Position numbers and translations under genes: made by a program. DNA of 64,000 bases from Tetraselmis striata (lineage: Eukaryota > Chlorophyta > Chlorodendrophyceae > Chlorodendrales > Chlorodendraceae), in contig VCJN01002687.1 in assembly GCA_006384855.1 (NCBI GenBank), positions 1 to 64,000 on the forward strand, written 5' to 3'. The notes under the pieces are model-generated. The model made no database searches, was not told where the DNA came from, and saw only the letters and a list, made by a program, of their open reading frames with translations. Positions 1-12,874 of the stretch are shown here, one piece after another. Every line of letters begins with the position of its first letter. The stretch's first letter is position 1.

Positions 1-40
1 GGAACCAGCCTCGACCTATCTCTCCGCCTCTCTCCCATAG

Positions 41-941
41 CGGACCTCTCTCGTTCACTGACGAAGACCTGTCGCCCGGGCAGGTGGAGCGCCTGGTGCA
101 GCACTACGCCGCCACCTGCGTCCACGGAATCGGCAAGGCCACTGTCTCGCAGCTCATCGCGAGCGGCTGCGTCCGCGACGTCGCCGACCTATACGATCGC
201 GTGACCGAGGAGCGGCTGCTGGAGCTGGACGGCTACCAGGCCACCCGGGCGGCCGCGCACGTGGCCGCCATCTCCGGCGCCAAGGGGCTGCCGCTGCAGA
301 CGCTGCTCGTGGCGCTGGCTATCCCGCTGGTGGGGCCAAAGGCGGCGGAACGGCTGGCGCAGGCGCATGGCAGCTCGCTGGCTCGGCTGGCCGCCGCGAG
401 CGAGGAGGATCTCCTCGGGATCCCGGGCTTCGGCCCACACATGGCGGCCAGCGTGGTGCAGTGGATGGCGAAGGAGTCCAACCAGCGGCTGCTGGCACGG
501 CTGCAAGCGCTGGATGTCGTGGCACCACCGCCGTCGCCGCCGACCACGGCGGCCGCTCCCGGGGACGACCTCGTCGACCGCTCCCCTTCTGCCTCGACTG
601 GCGATGAGAGGGCTGACGGCGGGTTAGGGCGGGGCCAAGACGGCGACGCAGCCGCCGCCCCCTTCGCCGGCCTGTCGTTGGTGGTGACCGGCAAGATCGA
701 GGGGCGCGGCGGGCTGACGCGTAGCGGGGTGCAACAGCTGGTTGAGCAGTTCGGCGGCCGCCTGGTGTCCACCGTCACCGGCAAGACCGATCTCGTTGTT
801 GCGGGCACCAAGCCCGGCCAGGCCAAGCTCAAGGCCGCGGCTAAGCTCGGCGTGGACGTCATCAACGAGGCGGAGCTCTGGCGGCGTGTGGACCGGGCCG
901 AGGCGATCTTTTCACCGGCAGCAGATACGCGCCCTGGCTAG
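41..941 (+). CDS. ligA: NAD+-dependent DNA ligase (LigA type), 3' terminal exon
   Basis: This is the C-terminal part of a bacterial-type DNA ligase, which seals nicks using NAD+. The exon probably begins at 41 after a pyrimidine-rich acceptor ending in CATAG; the frame is open upstream of 84, so the GTG at 84 is not a real start. About the first 145 residues match the LigA helix-hairpin-helix domain (VHGIGKATVSQLIASG, ADLY, LLELDGY, LVALAIPLVG, GIPGFGPHMAASV). A low-complexity Pro/Ala/Asp linker follows, then a BRCT domain (SLVVTGKIEGRGGLTR, VEQFGGRLVSTVTGKTDLVV, KLGVDVINEAEL). The adenylation, OB and zinc-finger regions must lie left of the window. The domain order is diagnostic of LigA; eukaryotic ATP-dependent ligases lack it. 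An organellar or horizontally acquired origin is inference. The stop is at 939-941. Confidence 0.8.
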
Positions 942-2465
942 GGCCGCTCTCGCAGCGTCGCTTCCCTACTTCGATCGTCAACTCCCGGAGGCATGCAGCG
1001 TACCGCGACGAGCAAGTGAAAGACAGCGCGGGCGGACGAAGTGCCCAGAGACAACCTCGACTAGTACCGCCAAGCATGATGGTCGATGCCTGCCAAAGCA
1101 TGCCAACTAGGGAGACGCAGGACCTGCCCTTGCTGATGCAGGCTCTCCCCCATAATCGAGCGCCCTATTTATCGGGTGGGACGTAATGCTGCCCCTAAAG
1201 TATCAACAGCACCGCGGAGCAGCAGAGGCGCGTGCAGATGGAGAATAAGAATACCGATCCTTTCCACCCGGCAACGGGGCTTTCACGGCAGCGGCATGAG
1301 GAACTCCAGCTCGGAATATAGCAATCCATCCACCATCAAGCGTTGCCATTGCCGCGCGACATGACCCCTCAAGTACGCTGGGCACCGACCGGCCCAAGCT
1401 GAAATGGACAAGAAAGCAGGGCTGCAGCGGGAACTATGTCATGTGCTCATTCGCAAGCGAAGTAAAGGGGGGGAGGGGGGGGGGGGGGGGGATGTAGTGG
1501 CTCCGGGACCAAGATGGCTGCCCCTGGGCTGAGCCTACGTGCTCCTTCGCGGCCAAGAAAAGAGCACCTGGCGGTGCTGCAGTGGGCGCGGGAGCATAGC
1601 CGCCCCTGGAGGGAATGGACCTGCTCCCCCTTTGCCGCCCAAAGAGGGCACCTGGCAGTGCAGATGGTGGCGAAGAGCAGCGCCTCCGGAGGGCCAGGCA
1701 TCTGGAGGTGGTGGAGTGACTGGAGCAGAGCCTGTCACGCCACCTTGTACAAGTTCCCCTACCTCTTGGGTTGAGCGGAGGAAAAGGAGAGCCGCGTCCG
1801 AAATCGCCTGGAATACGAGAGAATCAATACCGGTTGCAATACGGTTTTATCACGGATTTTTAGGCGTCCGTCCTCCGTCCTCCGTCCGTCCTCGTGTGCT
1901 GCGTCTTCGTGAATGAACCGTCATACGTTCGATCTGTGCTCGTTTGATTTCTAGGCACTCCTACCACAGACCGTAAAAATCCTGCGACTAAGACGGATCT
2001 ATCGTGAATTATACCGGAAACATACTGCAAAAATCACGAATGTCCTCCGTCCGTCCTGCCACATACGCGCTTCGCGTATGAACCGTCATACGTTCGGTTT
2101 TCGGTCGTTTGATTTCACGGTACTGGTACGTGTACGGTGAGATTCTGAATGGATGCGCGTGTATTCTAGCCCAGGCACGTCATATATTCGTCTTAAACGC
2201 CAAAATACCGCAGCGCGTTTTTACTGCTGAATCAGCAAGCGAGACTATTCATCGACTATTCCTTATATTACCTATACGGTAGTCCAAGTATGGTGCTGTA
2301 AAAAAGGGGTCGCCGCGGTGCGGGGGCAGTCCGCCGACCCGGGGCCCGGCGTCCGTCGACGGACGGGCGCCGGTCGAGCGACGGCGTCCGGCGTCCGGTG
2401 CCGGTACAGGCGGCGGGCGTGGCGATTCGCGCCGTGCCCGCCCCGTAGACCTGACGACCGGCCCG
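942..2465. other. Intergenic region without recognised gene
   Basis: I see no convincing gene. The stretch holds a poly-G tract near 1468-1491. It also holds two copies of a diverged short repeat built on GAACCGTCATACGTTCG, near 1914-1930 and 2079-2095; each is preceded by CCTCCGTCC-type pyrimidine repeats and followed by a TCGTTTGATTTC motif. This looks like a degenerate repeat pair rather than a coding region. Confidence 0.5.
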
Positions 2466-2800
2466 ACCTGCGCGGCCTCGTGCGGGATGCGGGCCGCCTG
2501 TAGCCGGCTTGTACTGTATTGCTGATCTTGTAGTGCTGTTTTTTTTTTGGGGGTAATACAACTTTTAGCGGTGGGTTGGGAACCGGCCTTTTTGTAATGC
2601 ACACCAGTAGTCAGCGGCCCGCTTTTACGCGGCTTGCAGATTTAATCTGTTTTACAAAATAGTACGTCTCTTTTGAAAAATAAATTACTGACAAAACTAA
2701 CGCTAAAAGCATTATTACCCGGAAACAACAGTAGTACAAGATCAACACGACAAGCCGGCTAAAAGCGGCCCGCATCCCGCACGGCCGCACCACGCTCAAC
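2466..2800. repeat. Small foldback / MITE-like repeat
   Basis: The arm at about 2466-2545 (CTCGTGCGGGATGCGGGCCG, then GCCGGCTTGT and TGATCTTGTA) recurs inverted at about 2728-2800, making an imperfect inverted repeat around a spacer of roughly 190 bases. The spacer contains CCTTTTTGTAATGCACACCA at 2587-2606. The same arm-plus-spacer order is found once more in direct orientation near 29787-29934, and the spacer motif alone near 11024-11047. Several copies with inverted ends suggest a small non-autonomous DNA element. No target duplication could be established by eye. Confidence 0.5.
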
Positions 2801-4146
2801 CCAAGAGGTAGGGGCACCTCCACAAATCCCCGTCGCGAAGCGCCGCTTAGTGATGAATATGGGTAGATGCAAAAGTTCGTTGCAAACCTCTGCATAGGAA
2901 CGATGCGCCCTCGACATGGTTGGTGCTCGAGCATTCTGGCGGCCATCCCACGATGGAGCGCTAGCGGTGAGCGATGCAGCCCTGGCAGCACCCGCCTTGT
3001 CCCTCTAGCGAGAGCAGACCAGGAACAAGCTCGCACTTTACTATCTCACGTGCTGCTTCGCGTCGAGCGTACCACCGGATTTCATGGACGATAGAATTAA
3101 ATAAAACGTCCCAACAAAGCTCGATATTTCGCGTGCTGTTTCACATGTCATTCACGGCAGTGCACTGCCCCACGTGCGGCACGGAGGATGGCGGCATGCA
3201 GTGCCCCTGTGACCGCATGATGTAACGGATCCAGAGGGCGTCAAGCGGGTGCCACGCCGCTCACACGACCGGGGTCGGACTATACGCGAGGAAGCTTCAC
3301 GCCGCAGGGAGGACTGAGAGCAAGGCAAGGCGAGCCTACGAGAGATTTGGAATTTGTGACAAGGTTGTTCCTGGTCGAGCCAGGCCAGCTGTCTCACGGC
3401 CCGACTTCATGAACCCGCAAAGGGCGGCTGCGCCCGTGGCATGCAGTCCTCTGAAGGCCAAGTCTCTACTAGGCTACCAGGCGTACTACCAGTCTCTTTT
3501 CATTTTACTTTTTTGATGATTCGGAACCCCCTACCCAACCTTACCCATACCCCGAGCTGGCTAATATAGAGACGACGCATCCCCCGGCATTCTTTGCACC
3601 GCCCAAATGACCTCACACGCGTGCCTGCGCCCAGCTAGCTCTACCTACCATCCGCAAGGGCCGTAGGTAGAGCTAGCATGTCAGACTGCCGGCGGACATG
3701 TAGGTGCGCAGGCCGTGGCCCTTGCCGCCAGGGATGCGCAGCGGGCAAAGGCCGAGGATCACACGTCAAGAGCGGGCGCATCTGGTAGATCACAATCCCA
3801 TCACGACAGCCATCTTGAGGCCATCTTGAGGCCATCTACGTTGACGCCATAGACGCACCGATTCCCTTGCCACCGATTCATGGCATGTATCCGTGGTGCC
3901 TGCCTGCCACAAGCAGCGCGCCGGCCTTGCCGGGCAGCGGCTCGAGACGGCAACTGACCGCGCCGCAGTGTTGAGCGTAAGCCGCATGCGGAAAGTGAAT
4001 CCCAAGCTTGAGGAAAAAATGCTCTCCAGTGGGTGTTTCCACGGCCACACTATACACTCAGCGCGGAAGCCGGCCATGGCGGACACGACCCACTCCACGC
4101 GCTCGGCCCGGCGGACACAAGGGGGGGGGGGGGGGGGGCTTAGAAG
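2801..4146. other. Intergenic region without recognised gene
   Basis: The stretch contains only short open frames without family features. A poly-G tract lies at 4121-4138, just past the 3' end of the minus-strand dynein-2 gene. I see no RNA gene or repeat that I can name. Confidence 0.4.
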
Positions 4147-7100
4147 CTACATGCCGAAGCGGTCACCAAAGATGCTCTGCAGGTTGCCCTCGCGCCCCTC
4201 CACGTCCGACAGCCGCTCCAGCTTGTCCATCTCCTGCGGGTGCTCCTCCGTGAAGCGAGTCCCCATCGCCCACACCTGCCACGCCGCGAGCGGTCAGCCG
4301 CCCGCATGGGCGAACAAGGCAGGCGGGCATGCGGGCGGCTAGGCGTCAGGGCGGCAATGCCCGGCGCCATCCATAAAACGGCGCAGGCAGGGCGGACCTT
4401 GACCACGCTGCTGTGGCCTGTAGCCAGGTAGCTCGGGTGCCGGTGGTTGAACTCCACGGCGTACACCGGCCGCATCTGCCGCAGCCCCCAACCAATCCAT
4501 CCAGGGTCAGCGGTTGCCCTGCCAGCAGAGGCGTGCATTGACTTCCCCCCCCCCGACCTCAAACCGACACACCACCACACACCGCCACCACCGCCATTAC
4601 AAAGGCCGCAGACATCCCGGGTGTCGCCTTGCAAATGCCGCCCTGACAAGCGCGCCAGACGGAAATTCTCTGATACACGATGACATTGACGCGTCTCTGG
4701 AACTGCTTGGACAGGTGATGGGGGGGCAGTGTCCACAAGCCGTGCATGCCTCGATCACCCCAGCTGGCCTGAGCGTTGAGACGGAGCAGCAGATCGGCAC
4801 CTCTGGCGAATGTTTTCCTCTCAAGGAAACAAACCGCCGCCTTGGGCAATTATTAAGGCATCCATTCCACGGGTGCCGGAACAACGGGACACATAAGGAC
4901 CTTCGCAACCCGCTAGAGGTCAAACACAGCAGAAACTAAAACAGCAACATAGCGAATGATTACTATTACTTAGCCTGCATCCCCGATGTGAGGCTGTTAT
5001 TTGGGTCCGACAGGTGCGTTGGCACAGGTAGTCGGTACGGCCGCCAATCGCACAGGAAACCCCGGCGCTGGTATACGCGAACTATGTTTGAGCAGCGGAA
5101 CGGGAGAGCGGCATGGCGAGGATGTTTCATGGGGAGAAGGCAGCGGATGTTGGCGCCTATCTTGCTGCTGGTATGTGCCGTTTTGTTTGGCGAGGCAGCG
5201 GCGGGTTGGCGGTGGCGCGGCGGGGCGGGGCGGCGGCGCGCCTGCTCGGAGCAGCCGATGGCCTTCACGGGGTGCAGGATGGACTGGTTGAGGTCGTACA
5301 GGAAGACCTGCCCGTCGCCCGCCGCGGCCGCGAGCACCAGCGGCCGGAAGGGCGACCAGCGGCAGCCGAAAAGGTACGCCTCGCTCGGCTCCAGCTTCAT
5401 CACCGGCGTCACCTGCAGCATGTTGTACACGCACAGCGTGCCGTCCGCGCCGCACGAGGCAAAGATGTTCCTCTGCCGCCACATCCAGGGAGGGGGGGGT
5501 GTCATCAGGGACACGAGCCTAGGGGGGGGGCGCTCTGCTGCCTGACATCTGAAGCGATACCACATGAGGCGCTTGGTGGGGGGTGCGGCGGGGCGGGCTC
5601 GCCTGGAAGGGGGAGGAGCTGAGGTCATGAACCGGCCCCGAGTGCCCGCTGTAGTCCGCCTTCACGGGGCTGCGCAGCTTAGGCACCTGCTGAGGGCGAG
5701 GGGGGGGGGGGGGGCGAGAAGATGAGAGCGACAGCGGCCGGCGCCCCGATGCCGCCAGCCCTGTGCGGTTTGTGATTGGAGATGGTGATGGGGGGCAGGG
5801 GGCGAGGCGACCTTGCTGTCCGCCAGCTGCTGCTGAAAATCGTTGCACATCGCCTCGTTGTGGTCCATCATGCACTTGAAGATGCTGCCGCCCTCCGCGC
5901 CCGCGACAAAGCTGCCGGTGTCGCCCTGCGCATGGCCGCGGGGAGGGCGGCGCGTCTCAGGGCCGGAATGGGCAGGGGCCTCCCGGTAGCAGGTAGGGGA
6001 GGGCGCAACTCTATGCGCAGGGCACGGCATGACATTGATACGGCACAATCGTGCTATAATATATCGCATCACACATCTCGTTGCAACACTGTGCCACATC
6101 ATGCAATGAGACAAAATACTCCGCCCTGAGCTATAGGCATGGCGCTTTTGGCACGGCGACTGGACCGTGCATGCCGTCGTGCATGCCATCGTGTATGACA
6201 TCGCACGGAATGGCATGGGACGGCACAGCAATGGCACGGGCACGGGTGCAGGCGCTGGCGTGACCTTCTGCGCCGCCTGGAAAGCAAAGGCGGTCGCACC
6301 CCACGTCACCATCTTGTGGCTCCTTGGGTTGCGGTACACCAGCTCATACCTGCACCGCGTCAGCCAGGGCGGCGTTTCTCAGTGCCGGGGAAGGCAGCCA
6401 ACAGGGGTTTGAATTTGGCAGAGGGGGGGGGGGGGGGGGGGGGGGGGGTCGGTCCGGCGGAGGGCGTGCCAGGTATGGAAGGCGGGCCCGGCGCGCACCC
6501 GTAGATGGGGTTGTCCAGCTTGGTCCACTGCCAGACGAGCACGCGGCCCTCGTTGCCGAGCGTGACGAGGTGGTACGCTTCGTCCTTGTTGGCGTGCCGC
6601 GCGGCCGCCTCCGCATTGTACTGCCAGCGCACCTGCCGCCCCGCCGCGGGCAGTGCATGTGCGGAAGGACACGTCAGCGACCGGGAGGAAGTGCCATCCC
6701 GGAGGTGAGCTACCACTGCGGGGAGGGACAGACACTCAGGCGGGGGCAAACTCATTGAGCGCTCTGTTGCCACTTTATGTGGCAAATATGAAAGCAAATA
6801 AGTATATAGATCATATTCACTTCGGTGTCAGCTGGTGGACTAGAGGGTCCGGGTGTTTTCCCGCGCAATGCCATGCGTCATCGGAGTATGATGAGAAGAG
6901 TGTTATGGCCCCTTTGGTGTATGGGCGATTCTTTGCCTAGACAGGCACCGCTGCATGCGGGCAGGGGTTCTGGGGTGAATCGCGCCTGGCAGATGGGCTC
7001 GCGGTGCGTGGTGTCGGTGCTTTTGGAGCAGCCGATCTGCGTGTCGCCCTCCTTGCTAAGGTCCCATACCACTAGCTGCCCGTTGAAGGTGCCGCCCGCC

Positions 7101-7563
7101 ACAAGCGCCTGTCAAGGAAGAAGAAAGGGCAACCCGAATGGCGGGGGCAGAGGGGGTGGGGTCAGCAAGCGGCTAAGTGTGTAACAAATCGATTCGACAC
7201 GCGCCTCAAAAGCGAAACGCTTGCCACACGGCGGCGTGATATCGCATATGTACTCGTCGTAACAGGTACACATCGTACACGTATTCACAGTGTACATAGA
7301 CATCGTAACTGACACATGTGGATGTAGCTGCAACGCAGGACCCCCCCTCTTCGTCACTCTTGCGTAATGAATCAGTGATGTACCATGTTACTGCCGCTGG
7401 ACTGTTCTAATACCAGCACGTGTTACTCCAGTGTGTATTATTCTGGTGTACAGTACTGTATCAAACCCAGTCTTCCCCCCCCCCCCCCCCCACCCCCCGC
7501 ACACACCCTCAATCTTGCTCTCTGAATTTATACTAGACCAAAAGGAACAGCGAATACCTGCGA

Positions 7564-7616
<53 letters not shown>

Positions 7617-7857
7617 GTGTGTGTCTGTGTGTCTGTGTGTCTGTGTGTGTGCGTGTGTGAATATACTATATGCAATGCAATCGCCACGAAGTTGAAACGC
7701 AGCGATGACATCGTTTATGGAATGCTGTATCAACCTAAGCCGTGTCTGCTACTGTGCACATCGTTCCAATGTCATCGCCCTTGGTGTTGTCATCAAATGA
7801 TGTATATGCAGGTGGAAAGTAGGGTGGCGGGACAGGCCCGCAAAGATGAGGGCGGGA

Positions 7858-7888
<31 letters not shown>

Positions 7889-9850
7889 CGAACCGGGTGC
7901 CGCGGGTGGAAGGCGCAGCACATGAGCGCGCTGTCCGTCTCGAGCGACACGTCGGGCTTCTCGGGGTTGAGGTCCTTGCGCACCAGGTTCCAGGAGCACA
8001 GAGCGCCCGGCTGCGCGCACCAGCCCTCGATGTCGTGCCTGGGTGCGCGGCGGACAGGGGCGCATGCCGTTTCAGGCGGGAGGCGGTGTCGCATCCAGGG
8101 TCGAGGAGGCGGCCATGCGATGGGTCAGGGCGACGGGTCAGTCCCAATTGCGGGTGGGTGGGGAGTGACCCGGAAGGGATGCTGGCGTATAAGTGGGGTT
8201 GCGTCCCACCCTTGGGGAAAGCCCTAAAGCAGCTCTAACCCCCCCCCCCCCCCCCCCACCGCCCCCTGCTCCCCTTTGCTCTCCATGCGGACATTTTCTG
8301 TCAAACATTTCCCCATTTTTTGAGATCCACCGCCAACGAATGTGCTCAGTGCGCTGTGCATTTGTGACTGGCGGCCTGGGCTCTAAATTCACCGGAATCC
8401 ACCGTCTATTGGATCTTTGGGCTCCCGGCTGGATGAGTGCTTGGATCATATAAGAGGGCCAGCGTCTGGACACATGGACATGGCGCATGGACCCCCCCCC
8501 CCCCCCCTCCCCGGGCAACCGGCCGCAAACCCCCACTAAGCGGGACTATGCAACAAGAAACGCGCCTCTCCATGCGCTGCTCACCAATACCCGCAAGAAT
8601 GGGGTGCATGACGCGAAAGCTCAGCGAAAGCTCAGCTCAGCGAAAGGTGAGCCGCCCTGTGCGCGGAGGACATCTGAGGTGCTGCAACGATGAGGTACCA
8701 CCGGGCCCCAAAGGCGGATACCTCGCTGCAGCCCCAACGGCACTGATCACCATGAATCGATACTGCTTTCAGTAGCCGCTCTGGATGGAAATAGAGGGAG
8801 ATGGCGTGATTCGCTTGGGCTATGGCAGTGGCAACCAGGAACATAATCAAAGCCGGGGGGAGGGGGGGGGGGGGGAGGAGAGGCGCACCGGCCCAGGGAG
8901 GCAGCGACCACGTTGCCGCTCTCATTCCAGGACACGCCGGTGACCACCAGCTTGTGCGGGTTTGCCGCGTCGTCTGGGAAGCACTGCAGCGTGTGCGCGC
9001 ACTCCACGGTGCCCTGCGCCCCCCCGGCCACCACCAGCGCCGCCTTCAGTGCCCCCACCCCCCCCCCACCACCCGTCATTTCCATCTGCTGCTTGTAGTG
9101 CGCCGAGGAAGCTGGCCTCCATGGGGGCGGGAGTGGGCGCCGCACCTCGAGGTCGTCGCCAATGAACTCCGGCTGGTGGAAGGCGCTGCTGCGCAGGTTC
9201 TCGGCCAGGATGCGCTCGATGGCGGGCGCCACGCTGCCGGCGCGCGCAAGGGAGAGTGTGAGCTTTGGAGGGAGGGGGAGGGGGGGCATCATCCAGCTGG
9301 GGATGGACTCTTGGGGAGGCTTCGGGAGTGGGTAGGCGCGGCATGCAGCAGGGGGAGGAGGGGGGAGGGGGGCATGTGGCTGCCGGGTGAGGGCTGGGCG
9401 GTGGCGGCATGACATGCTGATGGTACACCAACACCAACACATTCGTTGAACGATACTCCGTGTCCTGTCGATTCAAGCCCAGCTTCTCTTTACTCTTGTG
9501 TGCTGGCAGCTGGCCTGGGTGACCCCTCGGTCGCCACCACGTGGGAGGCTATCTTGTCCGGAGGTAATCAGGTAACGGGCGAGGGAAGGAGGGGGCAATG
9601 TTTGGGGGGGGGGGGGGGGGGGGGCAACGAAGGAGGGGGTTTCAACCTCTCCAAGGAAGGGGCCCAGCGAGGCGCTGTAAGTGCCGGCCGCCACGGCGGA
9701 GTGCAGCTGCAGCTCGGTGTCGTCCACCTGCGCGCCCACCTCCGCGCGCCGCCGCGTCTGCGTGCCTGCCGCGCGCGCCGGCGTGGGGTCCGTCTGCGCG
9801 GCGGTGTGGTTGAAGGCGGAGCCCTCCTGCCAGCTGGACCACACGTCCAC
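4147..9850 (-). CDS. DYNC2I2: Cytoplasmic dynein-2 intermediate chain (WDR34/FAP133 type)
   Basis: This is a WD40 intermediate chain of dynein-2, the motor of retrograde intraflagellar transport. Exons read on the minus strand are about 9647-9850, 9146-9233, 8889-9088, 7894-8038, 6986-7108, 6499-6632, 6277-6349, 5812-5925, 5603-5686, 5242-5472, 4398-4475 and 4147-4275. Together they give about 530 residues, close to the usual length. Segments follow WDR34 in order: VTGVSWNESGNVVAASLGR, CSWNLVRKDLNPEKPDV, GGTFNGQLVVWDLSK, LGNEGRVLVWQW, GAEGGSIFKC, SCGADGTLCVYNMLQVTP, FGCRWSPFRPLVLAAAAGDG and PVYAVEFNHRHPSYLATG. The first exon and start codon were not found, and the join between the two most upstream exons does not keep phase as drawn. 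Several donors read AG|GC instead of GT, and many introns carry poly-C right after the donor. Identification is strong; exon edges are by eye. Confidence 0.85.
7566..7659. repeat. (GT)n microsatellite
   Basis: A long GT dinucleotide run, interrupted late by CT and GC units, lies in a large intron of the DYNC2I2 gene. Similar runs occur near 12832-12873 and 15103-15160, both inside introns of the neighbouring WD40 gene. Confidence 0.9.
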
Positions 9851-11505
9851 CTGCGCGCCGCCGCGCCGCCCGCCCCAGTCTCAGCTCCCTCTCCGCCCAA
9901 CCCCGCCCACGCCGCGCCAGCGACCTCATGTCGCCCAAGAGTGCGTTGCCCGTCAAGTGCCGGCAGGCCGGCCATGACAGCATGATGCTACGCCTCGGGT
10001 GCCCTGCTGGCCCCGCCACCCCCGCGGCGTGCGTGCAGCATCAATCTGAACGCCAGAAGAATGCCATACAAACACGAAAGCAAAGAGGGCATAGTTTATG
10101 CATTCCATTGTTTGTCTGGACGCTTTTATTATTTGTTGGGCGCAATTCCGTATGGATGGTCTGGCCTGGCACGATGGGCAGCTGGGCTCTCTTTTAGGTC
10201 GCCCTTAGACGCCCTTGCTTCTGTTTTACTTATTGATAATATGCTATATTGTCTTAGATATCTATGTGATTATTGCTCCGTTTCCGTGTCCCTTCTAGCA
10301 CAAGTTCACCTCATAAATGCAGCGCCATGCCGGTGCTCGTGCCCCCCCCCTCCCCCCCCCCCCCCCCCCCCCCCCCGGCCAACACACACCTCCGCCTCCC
10401 CGAGCTATCGGGGAACCTGCCTTAGCCAGATCCTCCACAGTGCCACCTCTACCGACCTCCCCCCTCCCGTAGCTCTCCAAAGCATCGAGCCGCCAGCGGA
10501 CGGGTGGGTTGGGGTGGTGCTGGGGACGGGACGGGGGCGCACCACGGCGTCCCCCGCGCAGTCCGACAGTGCCGGTGGTGGCAAGTCGGCCACCATCGCG
10601 TGCCCCTGCGCTCCGCCGCCGGGAGTCGAGTTCGGGCGGTATGCGGAACGATGTCCCTGTTCTACCGCGCTGTGTGTCGCGCAGGTTTGCTGAACGCGCA
10701 CTGAGTCAGGGAGCAGCAGGCCGCGGGCGGGCGGGGAGCGTACAGGTAGGTCGCTACTGCTGTGCCGCTTGATGCCGCCACTGGCGCTCCGATGCTCCGG
10801 ATTCTGATTCTCCCGTTTGTCTCCATATCGGAAGGAATATTGATTGCGATAGAGGAGGATAATGACGGGTGAAATGGGGGCTGCATTATTTAATAAGCGG
10901 GTTTATTGGATTAATACCGGTAATCTACCCGAGTATCCCCATACCCGGTACAGTAGCAGAACAGAAAGCAGCGCAGTATGATTCTTTCGGTACTGTGTTC
11001 CGCAGTGGGTGGATTTATAACTGTTTTTTTGTAATTCACACCAGTAGCAACGCAAAATATATATATTGGCTCCGTGGGCGGCCCCATGCGCTGTAGAGAT
11101 CTACCCACCAGAGCGGCAGAGCCATGATGCCAGGCGGGGTTCTAATTACATTGCAGGTATGCTATGGGGATGCCAGGGCAGGTACAGGTACAGGTACAGC
11201 AGGTATCTACATAGTCATCTCACCCGACCGCCGTGACGAAACGACGGGGAGCGCAGTCGCGACGACGGCTACCCGTAGCGCCATACTGGATTTGAATTCA
11301 ACAGGATTGTGAGTTCTGGCAGGTTATTCATCAACACGCAGTCATCAACACCGCGCTGTCACAGAACAATAGCGACTAGGTCGCCGGCGAAAACAATTCC
11401 TGTCAGACTCCCTGGCTGCCATCCACCCACTAGCAAGGCAAGAACAGGCCGGCGCCACGCCTCATCCGCTTGTGCGTCCAGCAGCGTGCTGAGGGGCGCG
11501 GGGGG

Positions 11506-11536
<31 letters not shown>

Positions 11537-11672
11537 CGGCTTCCGGGCTGGTAACTGAGTCATTACCTTGCACCGTTTCACCCGCGGATCGCCCCGCGCG
11601 TCGCGGTCGCTGGCAGCGTCAGGTTGGTCAAGGGGAAAGGGGAGTCAGTGCAACTGCACAGCATTCTCCGGA
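9851..11672. other. Region between divergent WD40 genes
   Basis: The first exon of DYNC2I2 (minus) and any further 5' exons of the plus-strand WD40 gene should lie here, but I could not place them. Seen features are a poly-C tract near 10343-10377, a poly-G tract near 11504-11536, and a copy of the TTTTTGTAATTCACACCAGT repeat near 11024-11047. A short open stretch near 10400-10690 contains GGGKSA, but nothing around it supports an NTPase domain. Confidence 0.4.
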
Positions 11673-12828
11673 ATGGGTCGCAGCAAGGATCTTGGGGGCG
11701 GTACAGGCGATGACGAGGCGCCGGTGGCCCGGGTGGACGTCCGCACGCTGGCGGGGCTGCTGGTCAGCGGGGGCGCGCAGCGCGCGGAGGCGGAGGCCGA
11801 CATGAAAGCCGCGTCAAGTGCAAAGGCGCCGCCGCCGAGGCCGCCGCGGACTGTGAGCAGCCACTGGATCGAAGAAGCTGAGTCAGAGAATGTCCGAGAG
11901 GTGTCGACGACGCTGGTAACGGCCTCGCCTAAGTGTGTGACCGGTGGGCCGGGGCACGCGAAAGAGTACGAGTATGCTAAGCTGTTCGTGCGCGCCGACG
12001 CCTGGGACACTGCTGGGCGACCGCAGCGGATGTTGCTCAAAGACCCGGCGTCGCGCTTCTGGGCCGACTCTCTGGCTCTGCCGGGGGAAACGGGAGCGCC
12101 TCTAGAGCCAGTCCGCGCCTACGTGGCGGCGTCCATCGTCCGTGGCAGGTCTCGCCGCTGGCGACGTCGCGCCGGCGTCGCGCTGATCCTTGCGGCTCTC
12201 CTCTGCGTCGCGATCGCCGCCGGTGTGCTGTACTTTCGAGCTGATGCGGAGGCAAAGCTCGCCGCCGACGGGGAGCGCGAGGCACAAGCGCAGGCCTCGA
12301 GTGCGCGCGCGTCGGAGCGCGGTGCCGTGTCGCAGCAGGCGGTAGCGGCGGCGCTGCTGCTCGCGGGCAAGGGCGGCGTGCCGCGCGACGGTGCCGAGAT
12401 GCACGCGCTGCTGCGAGCGGCGGAAATCGCCCGGTGCGCCGATAACCCATGGTCCAGCATCCCATGAATGCCGGCATTCTTCAGTATACCATGTATATAG
12501 CCATTCAATCTCGACCAGCAACGAGGGTTCTGGCCCACAGTCTCCGATCTACGAGCTTCTCACCCTGCTGTACGTTTTGTATACCCGTGAGCGTTTTTTA
12601 CAAGGTTCCTGTACATATATGTGCTTAGTCTCCTATAATAAGAACCAATGTCATAAGGCTGTAATTGGGCTTGCTAGCATCTTATGAAAATATCGCTGTC
12701 GTTCCATATATAATTGACCTCTGGCTGACAGGGCGCTTTTTTATCCGTAGTGTTGTTATTAACACGTCGGCGCTCCTTTACCTTTCTATGCTTACATAGG
12801 GATTGTGTCAATATACATGTGAAATCTC

Positions 12829-12874
<46 letters not shown>

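Noticed and set aside
10540-10700. P-loop NTPase segment (GGGKSA) as the missing NACHT domain of the WD40 gene
   Set aside because: Flanking residues show no hydrophobic strand before the loop, no Walker B and no splice support.
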